Notes under the pieces: generated by a model
Told to the model about the DNA's origin: nothing
What the model saw: the letters and a program-made list of their open reading frames with translations, nothing else
Database searches by the model: none
Made by a program: the position numbers and the translations under genes
Assembly (NCBI GenBank): GCA_011391115.1
Contig: JAABRC010000075.1
Coordinates: 1 to 8,101, forward strand
Direction of reading: 5' to 3'
DNA from: Candidatus Egaibacter danicus
GTDB lineage: Bacteria > Pseudomonadota > Gammaproteobacteria > Burkholderiales > Burkholderiaceae
DNA length: 8,101 nt
Shown: piece after piece, positions 1 through 7,389 of the stretch
Position numbering within the stretch: position 1 is the first letter of the stretch
Layout: each line of letters opens with the position of its first letter

Positions 1-961
1 GGTCTTGCGAGTTTTTTCTGGCCACGTCTGCGAACGTATCAGGCGCTTTTTTGACAGCTGCCAGCAAGTCCGCAGCACGGGCCCTGGCTTTCTCGCGATC
101 CGCAGCCGGTGCATCTTTCGGAGCCGTTATCAGAATATGGCTGGCCTGTCGCTCCTCGGAACCACTCAGGCGAGCGGCGTTATGGTCGTAATAGGTCTTG
201 ACGTCCTGCTCGCTGACGCTGATTGACTTCTTGACCGACTCCAGATCCAGAACCACATACTCGATGGTTGCCGCTTCAGGTGCCTGGAAAAGATTCGGGT
301 TTTCCTTGTAGAAGGCCTCCAGTTCCGCCTCCGTTGGGTTGACCTTTGCCGCGTAATCTGCAGCAAGAAAACGCGCAATCTGAACTTCACGCTTTTCAAG
401 AAATGCATTGAGCGCCACATCCGCCACCGGCGGCGTGGCAAATCCGGTGCCGGTAACGCCCACCTCCACCTGACGGGTTGACAGATCGCTTCGCACCCGC
501 GCTTCAAACCCTTCAGGCGTGAGCCCCTGGTTCGCTGCCAGCTGACGATAGCGTTCCATGTCCATGCTCCCATCAGGACGACGCAACGAGGCAATCGTCG
601 GGTTCTGCTGAAGTTCACGTGCAAGTCGTGCATCGGTCGTCACGAGGTGCGCCTTCTCCGCAGCCTGCTGCAGCACGCGTTCACGCATCAATCGTTCCAG
701 TGTCGCGTATCGGGCTTCGGGTGAGTCCAGCAGCTTGGGGTCCAGCGTAGGCATGGAGGCGCGAATACGATCCACTTCATTGCGATGTGCAGCGTCCCAA
801 TCCGCCTGCGTGATGTCGTGGCCACCGACACGGGCTACCGACTCTCCTTTGTCGCTCATCCGGTTGTATCCGTCAACGCCGACCAGAACAAACGCAGGGA
901 TGATCAACAAGAACATCAGGAACATCAGGATCTTCGTGTGCTTGCGGACTAAATCGAACAT
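1..961 (-). CDS. ppiD: PpiD-type periplasmic folding chaperone (SurA_N domain plus parvulin), C-terminus outside the window
   Basis: Reading leftward from the ATG at 961-959, 320 residues are visible before the window edge; there is no stop, so the 3' end is missing. Residues 1-10 are short and basic. One membrane anchor follows at about 11-29 (ILMFLMFLLIIPAFVLVGV), then a long periplasmic SurA_N-like region at about 40-265. The parvulin domain begins near 272 with the typical QASHILI. Family members have a further half or so of sequence beyond this. PpiD is an inner-membrane chaperone near the Sec translocon that helps emerging outer-membrane and periplasmic proteins fold; its parvulin domain is usually weakly active or inactive, and the deciding residues are not visible here. 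A modest ribosome site (GAGAG, 7 bases before the ATG) supports the start. Its position downstream of hupB and tRNA-Val is a common arrangement. An intrinsic terminator lies only 15 bases upstream of the start codon. Confidence 0.93.
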   Translation of the reverse strand, partial: MFDLVRKHTKILMFLMFLLIIPAFVLVGVDGYNRMSDKGESVARVGGHDITQADWDAAHRNEVDRIRASMPTLDPKLLDSPEARYATLERLMRERVLQQAAEKAHLVTTDARLARELQQNPTIASLRRPDGSMDMERYRQLAANQGLTPEGFEARVRSDLSTRQVEVGVTGTGFATPPVADVALNAFLEKREVQIARFLAADYAAKVNPTEAELEAFYKENPNLFQAPEAATIEYVVLDLESVKKSISVSEQDVKTYYDHNAARLSGSEERQASHILITAPKDAPAADREKARARAADLLAAVKKAPDTFADVARKNSQD

Positions 962-976
962 GCGCGAACTCTCAAT

Positions 977-1012
977 AAAAAAAACAAAAAGGCGAACAAC
1001 CTGTTCGCCTTT
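977..1012 (-). terminator. Rho-independent terminator after tRNA-Val, inside the ppiD leader
   Basis: Read on the minus strand, AAAGGCGAAC (1012-1003) and GTTCGCCTTT (997-988) form a perfect 10 bp stem with a 5-base loop, followed by a run of Ts broken once by G (987-977). The hairpin begins 7 bases after the encoded CCA end of the tRNA. There is no T-run on the other side, so it works only leftward. It should end the hupB-tRNA transcript, but the ppiD start codon is only 15 bases further on. Confidence 0.88.
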
Positions 1013-1019
1013 GCTGGGG

Positions 1020-1095
1020 TGGTGAGAGATGACGGGCTCGAACCGCCGACCTACGCCGTGTAAAGGCGCCGCTCTACCAACTGAGCTAATCTCCC
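1020..1095 (-). tRNA. tRNA-Val, anticodon UAC, with encoded CCA
   Basis: The minus strand folds into a full cloverleaf. The acceptor stem is GGGAGAT with ATCTCTC (one G-U pair). The D arm is GCTC/GAGC, and the anticodon stem is GCGCC/GGCGT with loop TTTACAC. The variable loop has 5 bases, the T arm is GGCGG/CCGTC with loop TTCGAGC, the discriminator is A, and CCA is encoded at 1022-1020. Anticodon positions 34-36 read UAC, which decodes GUA and, by wobble, other valine codons. The 5' end lies 27 bases after the hupB stop codon, so the tRNA is probably cut out of a hupB co-transcript by RNase P and 3' processing. It is followed directly by an intrinsic terminator. Confidence 0.97.
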
Positions 1096-1122
1096 TACCT
1101 GAACCTTAACAATTCACGTTGA

Positions 1123-1395
1123 TCAGTTCAACGCATCTTTCAACGCCTTACCCGGACGGAACTTTGGAACCTTGGCGGCCTTGATTTTAATCGCAGCGCC
1201 GGTACGGGGGTTGCGACCCACACGGGCAGCCCTTTTGCCCACTGCAAAAGTGCCAAAGCCAACCAGGGATACTGAGCCCCCTTTTTTGAGCGTGGTCTTG
1301 ACCGCGCCAATGGTGGACTCCAGTGCACGCGTAGCAGCGGCCTTGGAAATATCGGCATGTTTTGCAATGTGCTCAATCAGTTCGGTTTTATTCAC
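1123..1395 (-). CDS. hupB: DNA-binding protein HU, beta type
   Basis: The 90-residue product is the standard length for HU, a small dimeric histone-like protein that bends and compacts DNA without strict sequence preference. It begins [21 protein letters not shown] and has the family core [12 protein letters not shown] at 39-50. The DNA-inserting arm holds the RNPRTG motif at 61-66, whose Pro63 is the residue that intercalates into the minor groove. The C-terminus [15 protein letters not shown] is also typical. Translation starts at GTG (1395-1393): an upstream GAGGGG (1407-1402) sits 6 bases before it, and there is no better ATG. A strong promoter lies about 140 bases upstream. Homologues are usually abundant and growth-phase regulated. 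The gene is probably co-transcribed with the tRNA-Val gene 27 bases downstream. Calling it hupB rather than hupA rests on the hupB/ppiD neighbourhood. Confidence 0.96.
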   Translation of the reverse strand: MNKTELIEHIAKHADISKAAATRALESTIGAVKTTLKKGGSVSLVGFGTFAVGKRAARVGRNPRTGAAIKIKAAKVPKFRPGKALKDALN

Positions 1396-1401
1396 AAAGA
1401 A

Positions 1402-1407
1402 CCCCTC
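1402..1407 (-). promoter_or_regulatory. Ribosome binding site fixing the GTG start of hupB
   Basis: GAGGGG on the minus strand lies 6 bases before the GTG at 1395-1393. The spacing and purine content favour this non-ATG start, which also gives the conserved HU N-terminus. Confidence 0.75.
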
Positions 1408-1509
1408 GTATGAAAGCAGAGTAAATCAGCTTGTCTTTTCAAAATTTTTATGTCCCCACAACCAAGACTCTGGCTAACGCTACAGGCAAGGATCTAAGAG
1501 ACGTCGATT

Positions 1510-1523
1510 GCAGCGGTTGCTGC
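1510..1523 (-). other. Small hairpin at the predicted 5' end of the hupB leader
   Basis: GCAGC-AACC-GCTGC on the minus strand can form a 5 bp stem with a 4-base loop. It lies immediately after the expected start of transcription (about 1525) from the promoter at 1532-1560, so it would sit at the very 5' end of a leader of about 130 bases. A 5' hairpin can protect an mRNA from RNase E or RppH-initiated decay; that role is inferred. Confidence 0.4.
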
Positions 1524-1531
1524 TACATGTG

Positions 1532-1560
1532 ATTAGAGCCATGGGCTTTCCCCGTGTCAA
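1532..1560 (-). promoter_or_regulatory. Sigma70 promoter for hupB
   Basis: Reading on the minus strand, a perfect -35 box TTGACA (1560-1555) is separated by exactly 17 bases from TCTAAT (1537-1532), which differs from the -10 consensus TATAAT at one position. Transcription would begin near 1525 and run into hupB with a leader of about 130 bases. A promoter this close to consensus fits an abundant nucleoid protein. The rest of the roughly 300-base gap (1396-1693) holds no open frame I would call a gene. Confidence 0.82.
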
Positions 1561-1669
1561 CAAGGCATGCAGCTTTACAACAGCGCGGAGACGGATTCTA
1601 GACCGTTTCCAGTCGGGCGCGATCACGTTTTGCAGAAATTAACAATCGTCCTGAAAAACATACCTGATG

Positions 1670-1693
1670 CACAACAAAACCCGGCAATTGCCG
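1670..1693 (-). terminator. Weak candidate terminator after the dehydrogenase gene
   Basis: Directly after the TGA at 1696-1694, the minus strand carries the 12-base palindrome CGGCAATTGCCG (1693-1682), a 4 bp GC stem with AATT as loop, followed by GGTTTTGTTGTG. The short stem and interrupted T-run make it weaker than the terminator near ppiD. It is nevertheless the only such structure at the end of this transcription unit. Confidence 0.4.
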
Positions 1694-2794
1694 TCATTTC
1701 AGAGCGTTAACCACAGCCCGACCCACATCGGTCGTGCTGGCCTTGCCACCAATGTCCGGCGTGCGCGGTGCGCCACCTGATGGCTCCAGCACAGCTTCAA
1801 TGGCGCGCAGTACCGCATCATGCGCAGCCTTGTGGCCCAGATGCTCCAGCATCATGGCACCGCACCAGATTTGCCCAATCGGGTTGGCAAGTCCCTTGCC
1901 TGCGATATCCGGCGCAGAGCCATGTACCGGTTCAAAGAGCGACGGGAATTTTCTGTCCGGATTCAGGTTGGCACTGGGTGCAATGCCGATGGTGCCTGTA
2001 CAGGCTGGCCCGAGGTCACTCAGAATGTCACCGAACAGGTTACTGGCCACAACGACATCAAAAAAATCAGGCCGCTGGACGAAATGGGCAGTGAGGATGT
2101 CGATATGGAACTTGTCGAGCGTGACGCCCGGATAGCTCCTGGCCATCTCGGCCACGCGCTCATCCCAATACGGCATGGTGATGGCGATGCCATTGGACTT
2201 CGTGGCACTGGTCAAGTGTTTTTTCGGCCGTGACTGCGCCAACTCGAACGCGAATTTCAGCACGCGGTCCACCCCGATGCGCGACATCACGGTCTCCTGC
2301 ATGACGATCTCGCGCTCGGTGCCCGGGTACATGCGCCCACCGATGCTGGAGTATTCGCCCTCCGTGTTTTCACGCACGATGTACATGTCGATCTCGCCCG
2401 GCATGCGGGGGCTGCCGTCGCGTCGCACCACGGGCGCGATGATGCCAGGCATCAAACGCGCCGGGCGCAGGTTCACATACTGATCAAACTCGCGCCGAAA
2501 CAGCAGCAGACTACCCCATAGCGACACATGGTCAGGAATTTTTTCCGGCCAGCCCACGGCACCAAAGTAAATGGCATCGTGCCCGCCAATCAGGTCCTTC
2601 CAGTTGTCGGGCAGCATCTTGCCGTGCTTTTCAAAGTAATCCCAGCTTGAGAAATCGAAGTGATCGAACTGCAGGTCAATGCCAAACTTGCTGGCAGCAG
2701 TCTCCATCACACGAATGCCCTCGGGCATGACTTCCTTGCCAATGCCATCGCCAGCAATGACCGCAATCCTCTTTTTTCCACCTGTGTTATTCAT
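1694..2794 (-). CDS. dmlA: Tartrate dehydrogenase/decarboxylase or D-malate dehydrogenase (isocitrate/isopropylmalate dehydrogenase superfamily)
   Basis: The 366-residue enzyme belongs to the NAD-dependent beta-decarboxylating dehydrogenases. The N-terminal stretch IAVIAGDGIGKEVMPEGIRV (10-29) opens the fold. HISLWGSL-like DHVSLWGSL (88-96) and FRREFDQYVNLRP (99-111) contribute substrate-binding arginines. VRENTEGEYSSIGGR (140-154) and TSATKSNG (195-202) carry catalytic Arg/Tyr and Lys candidates. NLFGDILSDLGPACTGTIGI (252-271) is the family signature, with metal-binding Asp256 and Asp260. FEPVHGSAPDI (287-297) belongs to the cofactor site. The sequence closely resembles, from memory, E. coli DmlA and Pseudomonas TtuC. 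The enzyme oxidises D-malate to pyruvate and CO2 and also acts on tartrate and related acids; which substrate matters here cannot be read from sequence. The start is secured by AAGGA (2804-2800), 5 bases before the ATG and overlapping the stop codon of the transporter gene ahead of it. Confidence 0.92.
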   Translation of the reverse strand: MNNTGGKKRIAVIAGDGIGKEVMPEGIRVMETAASKFGIDLQFDHFDFSSWDYFEKHGKMLPDNWKDLIGGHDAIYFGAVGWPEKIPDHVSLWGSLLLFRREFDQYVNLRPARLMPGIIAPVVRRDGSPRMPGEIDMYIVRENTEGEYSSIGGRMYPGTEREIVMQETVMSRIGVDRVLKFAFELAQSRPKKHLTSATKSNGIAITMPYWDERVAEMARSYPGVTLDKFHIDILTAHFVQRPDFFDVVVASNLFGDILSDLGPACTGTIGIAPSANLNPDRKFPSLFEPVHGSAPDIAGKGLANPIGQIWCGAMMLEHLGHKAAHDAVLRAIEAVLEPSGGAPRTPDIGGKASTTDVGRAVVNALK

Positions 2795-2803
2795 GGTGAT
2801 CCT

Positions 2804-3757
2804 TCAATGTAATCTGGACGTATTTTCCGTTTTGAGCCGAATCGCTGGCGACGCTGCCTGCCGCACCACCAGGCTCACACCCAGCGCAGTAAGGGCTGTG
2901 CCCATCAGGGTGATCATCGTGATCGGTTCATCGAACATCAGCCAGGCCATCAAAGCGGTTGTTGGGGGCACCAGATACAGCAGGCTGGTGACCGCTGTGG
3001 CCGCCCCACGCTGGATCAACAGGTACAGCAACGAACTGCCGCCCAGCGTCAAGCCGAGAACCGACCAGGCCAGCGCACCGATGTATCCCGTCGTCCATTG
3101 CGTCGCTTCATTTTCAAACAGGCACAGAGGAAACGTTACCAGCAACGCCGCCCCCAGTTGAATGGCATTGGCACTGCGCACGTCGGCGCTTTCAACAAAT
3201 CGCTTCTGGTACAACGTGCCGGTCGTGATGCACAGCAATGCGAAAACGGCAAGACCCAGCGTGACAGGATTGGCTTCCATGCCGGCCCCAAACTTGCGTG
3301 AAACCACCATGATCAAACCGGTCAGCCCCAGAAGCAGGCCCAGCCATTGTCGCCCGCTGACCGCGCTGCCGCCCGCGCGGGAGTGACCTGCTTGAGACAC
3401 CCACACCGCCGTCAAGACGGGCTGCAGCCCGACAATCAATGCCGACAGCCCCGAACCCATTCCTGCCTTGATGGCGCACCACACCCCACCAAGGTAGCCC
3501 GCATGAATCAGGATGCCGGTTACGCCAAGATGAAGCCATTGCGTCCGGCTGCGCGGCCACGCCACGCGTGCCAGCACCGTCCACACCAGAAAGCAGAGCA
3601 GGGAAAGGAAATACCGGATGGCCAGAAAACGAAGTGGCGCCGTGTAGGGCAAACCAAATTTGGCAACAATGAAACCGGTGCTCCAGATCAACACGAAAAC
3701 CACAGGCATGACCCTGATCCAGGCGTTGTTGTCGCCGGCTGGGGTGCCCGCTTCCAT
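2804..3757 (-). CDS. EamA-family (DMT superfamily) inner-membrane transporter
   Basis: The 317-residue protein has about ten hydrophobic segments, at roughly 17-33, 42-62, 75-93, 99-120, 137-153, 165-183, 198-213, 226-247, 252-273 and 279-297. They arrange as two EamA repeats (about 16-152 and 166-297) of five helices each, the usual DMT plan. Typical features include FVLIWSTGFIVAKFGLPY near the start of repeat one, GLSALIVGLQPVLTAVW at the end of its fourth helix, and the matching GAATAVTSLLYLVPPTTALMAW in repeat two. Such proteins export amino acids, metabolites or drugs; the substrate cannot be read here. The ATG is 4 bases after the pgsA stop, and its ribosome site AAAGGG (3770-3765) is formed by the last two sense codons of pgsA. 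The dehydrogenase gene follows after 9 bases, so transport of a hydroxy acid or its product is a reasonable but untested guess. Confidence 0.88.
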   Translation of the reverse strand: MEAGTPAGDNNAWIRVMPVVFVLIWSTGFIVAKFGLPYTAPLRFLAIRYFLSLLCFLVWTVLARVAWPRSRTQWLHLGVTGILIHAGYLGGVWCAIKAGMGSGLSALIVGLQPVLTAVWVSQAGHSRAGGSAVSGRQWLGLLLGLTGLIMVVSRKFGAGMEANPVTLGLAVFALLCITTGTLYQKRFVESADVRSANAIQLGAALLVTFPLCLFENEATQWTTGYIGALAWSVLGLTLGGSSLLYLLIQRGAATAVTSLLYLVPPTTALMAWLMFDEPITMITLMGTALTALGVSLVVRQAASPAIRLKTENTSRLH

Positions 3758-3761
3758 ACGC

Positions 3762-4340
3762 TTACCCTTTCACACGGGCCCGGATTTCCGGAAGCGCCTT
3801 CTGAAGGTAGTAGATCATGGACCAGATGGTCAGCACCGCCGCAACCCAGATCAGCCAGGTGCCCCACAAACGCGTATTGATCACGCCAAACAGCATCCCG
3901 TCATACAGCAGAAACGGAATGGCAACCATTTGCCCGACTGTTTTCAGTTTGCCGATCATGTGCACAGCCACGCTTTTCGATGCGCCAATCTGGGCCATCC
4001 ACTCACGCAATGCGGAAATGGCAATTTCCCGGCCAATGATGATCAGCCCGACAAACACATCCGCGCGGTTCAGGTGCACCAGAACCAGCAGCGATGCGCA
4101 CACCAGAAACTTGTCAGCAACCGGGTCCAGAAATGCACCGAAGGACGATGTTTGATTGAGCTTGCGGGCCAGGTAGCCGTCCAGCCAGTCGGTGGCCGCG
4201 AACAACACAAACATCACCGTGGCGATGAGGTTCTTGCTGGCCAGCGTGGCCATACTGTCGGGCAGGTAAAAAATGCCCACGATCAAGGGTATTGCAACGA
4301 TGCGCGCCCAGGTCATGATGGTGGGAATGGTCAGAAACAT
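3762..4340 (-). CDS. pgsA: CDP-diacylglycerol--glycerol-3-phosphate 3-phosphatidyltransferase (phosphatidylglycerophosphate synthase)
   Basis: The 192-residue membrane protein has the full CDP-alcohol phosphatidyltransferase motif D-x2-DG-x2-AR-x8-G-x3-D-x3-D. It falls at Asp51, Asp54, Gly55, Ala58, Arg59, Gly68, Asp72 and Asp76 with exact spacing. Four of these aspartates bind the metal ions, and Asp76 is the expected catalytic base. Hydrophobic stretches at about 14-25, 38-50, 77-91, 95-110, 137-154 and 160-178 fit six membrane helices. The enzyme joins CDP-diacylglycerol with glycerol-3-phosphate, the committed step toward phosphatidylglycerol and cardiolipin. The N-terminus (IPTIMTWARIVAIPL) matches the family and supports the ATG at 4340. 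The bases just upstream (ACAATGATCCC) show no Shine-Dalgarno sequence, so translation may depend on coupling to uvrC, whose stop is 41 bases upstream. The uvrC-pgsA pairing is common in proteobacteria. Confidence 0.95.
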   Translation of the reverse strand: MFLTIPTIMTWARIVAIPLIVGIFYLPDSMATLASKNLIATVMFVLFAATDWLDGYLARKLNQTSSFGAFLDPVADKFLVCASLLVLVHLNRADVFVGLIIIGREIAISALREWMAQIGASKSVAVHMIGKLKTVGQMVAIPFLLYDGMLFGVINTRLWGTWLIWVAAVLTIWSMIYYLQKALPEIRARVKG

Positions 4341-4381
4341 GGGATCATTGTGGCATGCCCGGACTGCCCTGCAGTTGGCTT

Positions 4382-6307
4382 TTAGCGTAGCGCCCGGTAG
4401 ATTTCGTCCGCCAGCTCGCGTGAAATGCCTTCCACCGAAGCAATATCTTCCGCGCTGGCCGATTCCACGCCCTTTACCCCCCCAAAACGCTGCAACAGCC
4501 TCGCCCGGCGCCTGGGGCCGATGCCCGGGATATCCTCCAGCTTGCTGCCACCGACGCGCACCTTGGCCCGTTTGGCGCGCATGCCAGTGATGGCAAAACG
4601 GTGCGCCTCATCACGTATTTGCGCAATCAGCATCAGGGCAGCTGAATCCTTGCCCAGATAGACCTTGTCGCGACCATCGGCAAACACCAGTTCTTCCAGG
4701 CCGACCTTGCGTCCCTCGCCCTTTTCCACGCCGACGATCAGGCTCAAATCCAGACCCAGTTGCCCAAACACCTCGCGGGCCATCGCCACCTGGCCTTTGC
4801 CACCGTCCACCAGCACGAGATCGGGCATGCGTCCGGTGCCTGCGGGCATTTGCCCTGTCCCTGTTTGGGCAGCCTCGCGCTGCGCTTCGGCCACCTTGCT
4901 GTAGCGCCGTGTCAGCACCTGACGCATGGCAGCGTAATCGTCACCCGGCGTGATGCCTTCTATGTTGTAGCGACGGTACTCCGCGTTTTGCATCTTGTGA
5001 TGGTGAAACACCACACAGGAAGCCTGGGTGGCCTCACCCGCTGTGTGCGAGATGTCGAAACACTCGATGCGCAATTGCTCCAGATCATCAATAGCCAGAT
5101 CCATCGCGTCCACCAGAGCCCGGGTTCTCGCCTGCTGCGAGCCCTCTTCAGCCAGCAACCGGGCCAGCTGCAAACTGGCATTGGTCTGCGCCATCTCCAG
5201 CCAGGTGCGCCGCTGTTCACGCGGTTGATGCACCGCGCTGACCTTGACGCCAGACTGCAGCGACAACGCAGCAATCAGCCGCTTGCTCACGGGTTCACTG
5301 GTGATCAGGGAGGGCGGCACCGGAGCCCCCACATAGTGCTGCGCCACAAACGCCTCCAGCACCTGCGCCTCCACCGACACAGCCGGTTTCGACGACTCCA
5401 CTTCACCCGTGTCATCGCTGTAGATACCTGCTGCATCTTCCACATGGGCCGGAAAATACGGCCGGTCACCCAAATGCCGCCCGCCGCGCACCATGGCCAG
5501 GTTCACGCAGGCTTTGCCGCCCTGCACCTTCACGGCCAGAATGTCCACATCCCGGTCCGCCACGTTGTCTACCGACTGCTGGTGCAGCACATTGGACAGC
5601 GCGGAAACCTGGTTACGCAGCTCCGCCGCCTGCTCAAATTCCAGCTTGTCGGCGTGCGCCATCATGCGTATTTCCAGCGACGCCATCACCTCCTGCGAAT
5701 CGCCCCGCAGAAATTTTTCGGCATGGGCCACGTCCAGCGCGTAGTCTTCAGCCGAGATATGGCCCACACACGGTGCCGAGCAGCGTTTGATCTGGTACAG
5801 CAGGCAGGGCCGCGTGCGGTTGTTGAACACCGGGTCCTCGCAGGTACGCAGGTGAAACACTTTTTGCAGCAGCAAAATGGCTTCCTTCACCGCCCAGGCA
5901 CTGGGGTACGGGCCAAAGTAACGGTGCTTCTTTTCCACCGACCCCCGGTAATACGACACCCGGGGAAAACCGGACATGGTGAGCTTCAGGTACGGGTAAC
6001 TCTTGTCGTCCCGAAACAGGATGTTGTACTTCGGGTTCAGCGTCTTGATCAGGTTGTTTTCCAGCAGCAGCGCTTCCGCCTCGGAGCGCACCACCGTGGT
6101 CTCCATGCGCACAATCTTGCTCACCATGTGGCCGATACGCGTGCCCCCGTGGTTTTTCTGGAAGTAGCTGGAAACCCGCTTTTTGAGGTTGATGGCCTTG
6201 CCCACATAGAGCACCTGCCCCTGGGCGTCGAAATAGCGGTAGACGCCCGGCAACGCGGGCAGCGAGGCTACTTCGTTCAGCAATTGTTCAGGGTGAGCGT
6301 CAGACAT
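4382..6307 (-). CDS. uvrC: Excinuclease ABC subunit C
   Basis: The 641-residue UvrC makes both incisions around damaged DNA in nucleotide excision repair. The GIY-YIG domain (about 17-97) contains GVYRYF (21-26), VLYVGKA (32-38), Arg44 and Glu83 and performs the 3' cut. Four cysteines follow at 156, 168, 176 and 180. A UVR helix pair that contacts UvrB lies at about 205-240 ([14 protein letters not shown]). The RNase H-like nuclease for the 5' cut spans about 370-575, with Asp418 in FDIS, Asp501 in DGGKGQ and His569 in DEAHRF as the catalytic set. Two helix-hairpin-helix motifs end the protein ([12 protein letters not shown] and [15 protein letters not shown]). The frame stays open upstream to 6667, but the family N-terminus ([20 protein letters not shown]) fixes the ATG at 6307. 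No clear Shine-Dalgarno sequence precedes it. The gene lies 47 bases after the flavoprotein gene and 41 before pgsA. Confidence 0.97.
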   Translation of the reverse strand: MSDAHPEQLLNEVASLPALPGVYRYFDAQGQVLYVGKAINLKKRVSSYFQKNHGGTRIGHMVSKIVRMETTVVRSEAEALLLENNLIKTLNPKYNILFRDDKSYPYLKLTMSGFPRVSYYRGSVEKKHRYFGPYPSAWAVKEAILLLQKVFHLRTCEDPVFNNRTRPCLLYQIKRCSAPCVGHISAEDYALDVAHAEKFLRGDSQEVMASLEIRMMAHADKLEFEQAAELRNQVSALSNVLHQQSVDNVADRDVDILAVKVQGGKACVNLAMVRGGRHLGDRPYFPAHVEDAAGIYSDDTGEVESSKPAVSVEAQVLEAFVAQHYVGAPVPPSLITSEPVSKRLIAALSLQSGVKVSAVHQPREQRRTWLEMAQTNASLQLARLLAEEGSQQARTRALVDAMDLAIDDLEQLRIECFDISHTAGEATQASCVVFHHHKMQNAEYRRYNIEGITPGDDYAAMRQVLTRRYSKVAEAQREAAQTGTGQMPAGTGRMPDLVLVDGGKGQVAMAREVFGQLGLDLSLIVGVEKGEGRKVGLEELVFADGRDKVYLGKDSAALMLIAQIRDEAHRFAITGMRAKRAKVRVGGSKLEDIPGIGPRRRARLLQRFGGVKGVESASAEDIASVEGISRELADEIYRALR

Positions 6308-6354
6308 GCACGATATTGTGAACGCAGCCTGTGCGGCATATGCCCCCAGGCCTT

Positions 6355-7389
6355 CTAAATGCCGGCCAGCTCCCGCGTCAAGTCTGCGGCAGGTATCTCC
6401 CGGCAGCCACTGGCGTTTTGCCCTGACCAGAGATTCGCGAAATCTCCTGAACCCAGACTCAGGGATTTGACGCGCAGCGGTGCGGTTCGCGCAGTCGCCA
6501 ACGGGAACCCGGGCGCCAGAGGGCTCATCGGCCCCAGCTCGCGCATCATGCGGTTCACAATCCCCCGCGCAGGTCTGCCGGTAAACAGGTTCGTCAATGC
6601 GGTGTGATGCGCGGCATCGCTCTTCAACGCCGCCCGGTGCACGGCGCTGGTGGTGGCCTCCGGACACAGCAAATAAGCAGTACCAACCTGCACCCCCGCA
6701 GCACCCAGCGCTACGGCAGCAGCCACGCCTTTCGCATCCGCAATGCCACCCGCAGCAATGACGGGTATGTTCACGGCCCGCACCACCTGCGGCAGCAGCG
6801 CGAAGGTGCCCATCTGAGTCGTCAAATCATCCGAGAGGAAAATGCCCCGGTGGCCGCCCGCCTCCAGCCCCTGCGCAATGACCGCGTCCACACCGTGGGC
6901 CTCCAGCCACACCGCTTCGTCCACCGTGGTGGCGCTGGACAGCACCTTCGCACCCCAGCTCTTCACGCGTGCCAGCAGGTCAGCCGATGGCAGGCCAAAG
7001 TGAAAACTCACCACTGCCGGTTTGAACTCAGCCAGCACGTCCGCCGCCTCGGCGGTGAACGGTGCGCGGCCAGCACTGGGGTCGTTGCTGGCCGGATCCA
7101 GCCCCAGCTCGCGGAAATACGGTGCCAGCGCTGCCGCCCACTGGGCGTCACGCGCTGCATCGGCCATCGGCGGTGTGTGGCAAAAGAAATTGACGTTGTA
7201 TGGTTGGGTGGTTTGGGCGTGCAGCAACGTCAGTTCATCGCGCATGGCCTGCACACTCAACATGGCGCAGGGCAACGAACCCAGCGCACCCGCGTTGGAC
7301 ACAGCCACCGCCATCGCACTGCCCTGTGCCCCCGCCATGGGGGCCTGGACGATGGGCAGCTCGATATTCAACAGGGATTGCAGGTTCAA
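6355..7389 (-). CDS. Nitronate monooxygenase (class I-like, FMN-dependent)
   Basis: Starting at TTG (7389-7387), the product has 344 residues, near the usual length. It is a TIM-barrel flavoprotein of the 2-nitropropane dioxygenase family. Conserved blocks are [10 protein letters not shown] (11-20), NAGALGSLP (32-40), [10 protein letters not shown] (65-74), VVSFHFGLP (126-134), [15 protein letters not shown] (168-182) and the FMN-phosphate region [13 protein letters not shown] (209-221) with [12 protein letters not shown] (229-240). His180 in AGGHRG is a plausible active-site residue. Such enzymes oxidise alkyl nitronates such as propionate 3-nitronate to the semialdehyde with release of nitrite or nitrate. 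The physiological substrate here is unknown, and enoyl reductase (FabK-like) relatives share the fold. The start is chosen from TGGAG 8 bases upstream and from homology. Extending the frame to an ATG at 7536 adds an atypical N-terminus that overlaps earP. The gene is first in the likely uvrC-pgsA operon. Confidence 0.87.
   Translation of the reverse strand: MNLQSLLNIELPIVQAPMAGAQGSAMAVAVSNAGALGSLPCAMLSVQAMRDELTLLHAQTTQPYNVNFFCHTPPMADAARDAQWAAALAPYFRELGLDPASNDPSAGRAPFTAEAADVLAEFKPAVVSFHFGLPSADLLARVKSWGAKVLSSATTVDEAVWLEAHGVDAVIAQGLEAGGHRGIFLSDDLTTQMGTFALLPQVVRAVNIPVIAAGGIADAKGVAAAVALGAAGVQVGTAYLLCPEATTSAVHRAALKSDAAHHTALTNLFTGRPARGIVNRMMRELGPMSPLAPGFPLATARTAPLRVKSLSLGSGDFANLWSGQNASGCREIPAADLTRELAGI

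Noticed and set aside
166..633. 155-codon minus-strand frame inside ppiD
   Set aside because: It lies in another frame of ppiD, is Arg/Trp-rich and has no recognisable domain; the PpiD frame is intact throughout.
911..930. Tandem direct repeat of about 9-10 bases in ppiD
   Set aside because: It encodes the repetitive LMFLMF of the membrane anchor and needs no other explanation.
3660..4385. 241-codon plus-strand frame opposite pgsA and the transporter start
   Set aside because: It spans two minus-strand genes and the gap between them, is rich in His/Gln, and has no domain or ribosome site.
4760..6358. 532-codon open frame on the plus strand opposite uvrC
   Set aside because: It is rich in His, Arg, Leu and Gln with no recognisable domain or ribosome site and mirrors the codon bias of uvrC. 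The uvrC reading is unambiguous across the same bases.
6646..6653. GCTGGTGG, identical to the E. coli Chi site
   Set aside because: One 8-base match in GC-rich coding sequence is expected by chance, and Chi sequence differs between lineages.
6308..6667. Longer UvrC with 120 extra N-terminal residues
   Set aside because: The extra residues overlap the nitronate monooxygenase gene in another frame and have no family match; the UvrC N-terminus begins properly at 6307.
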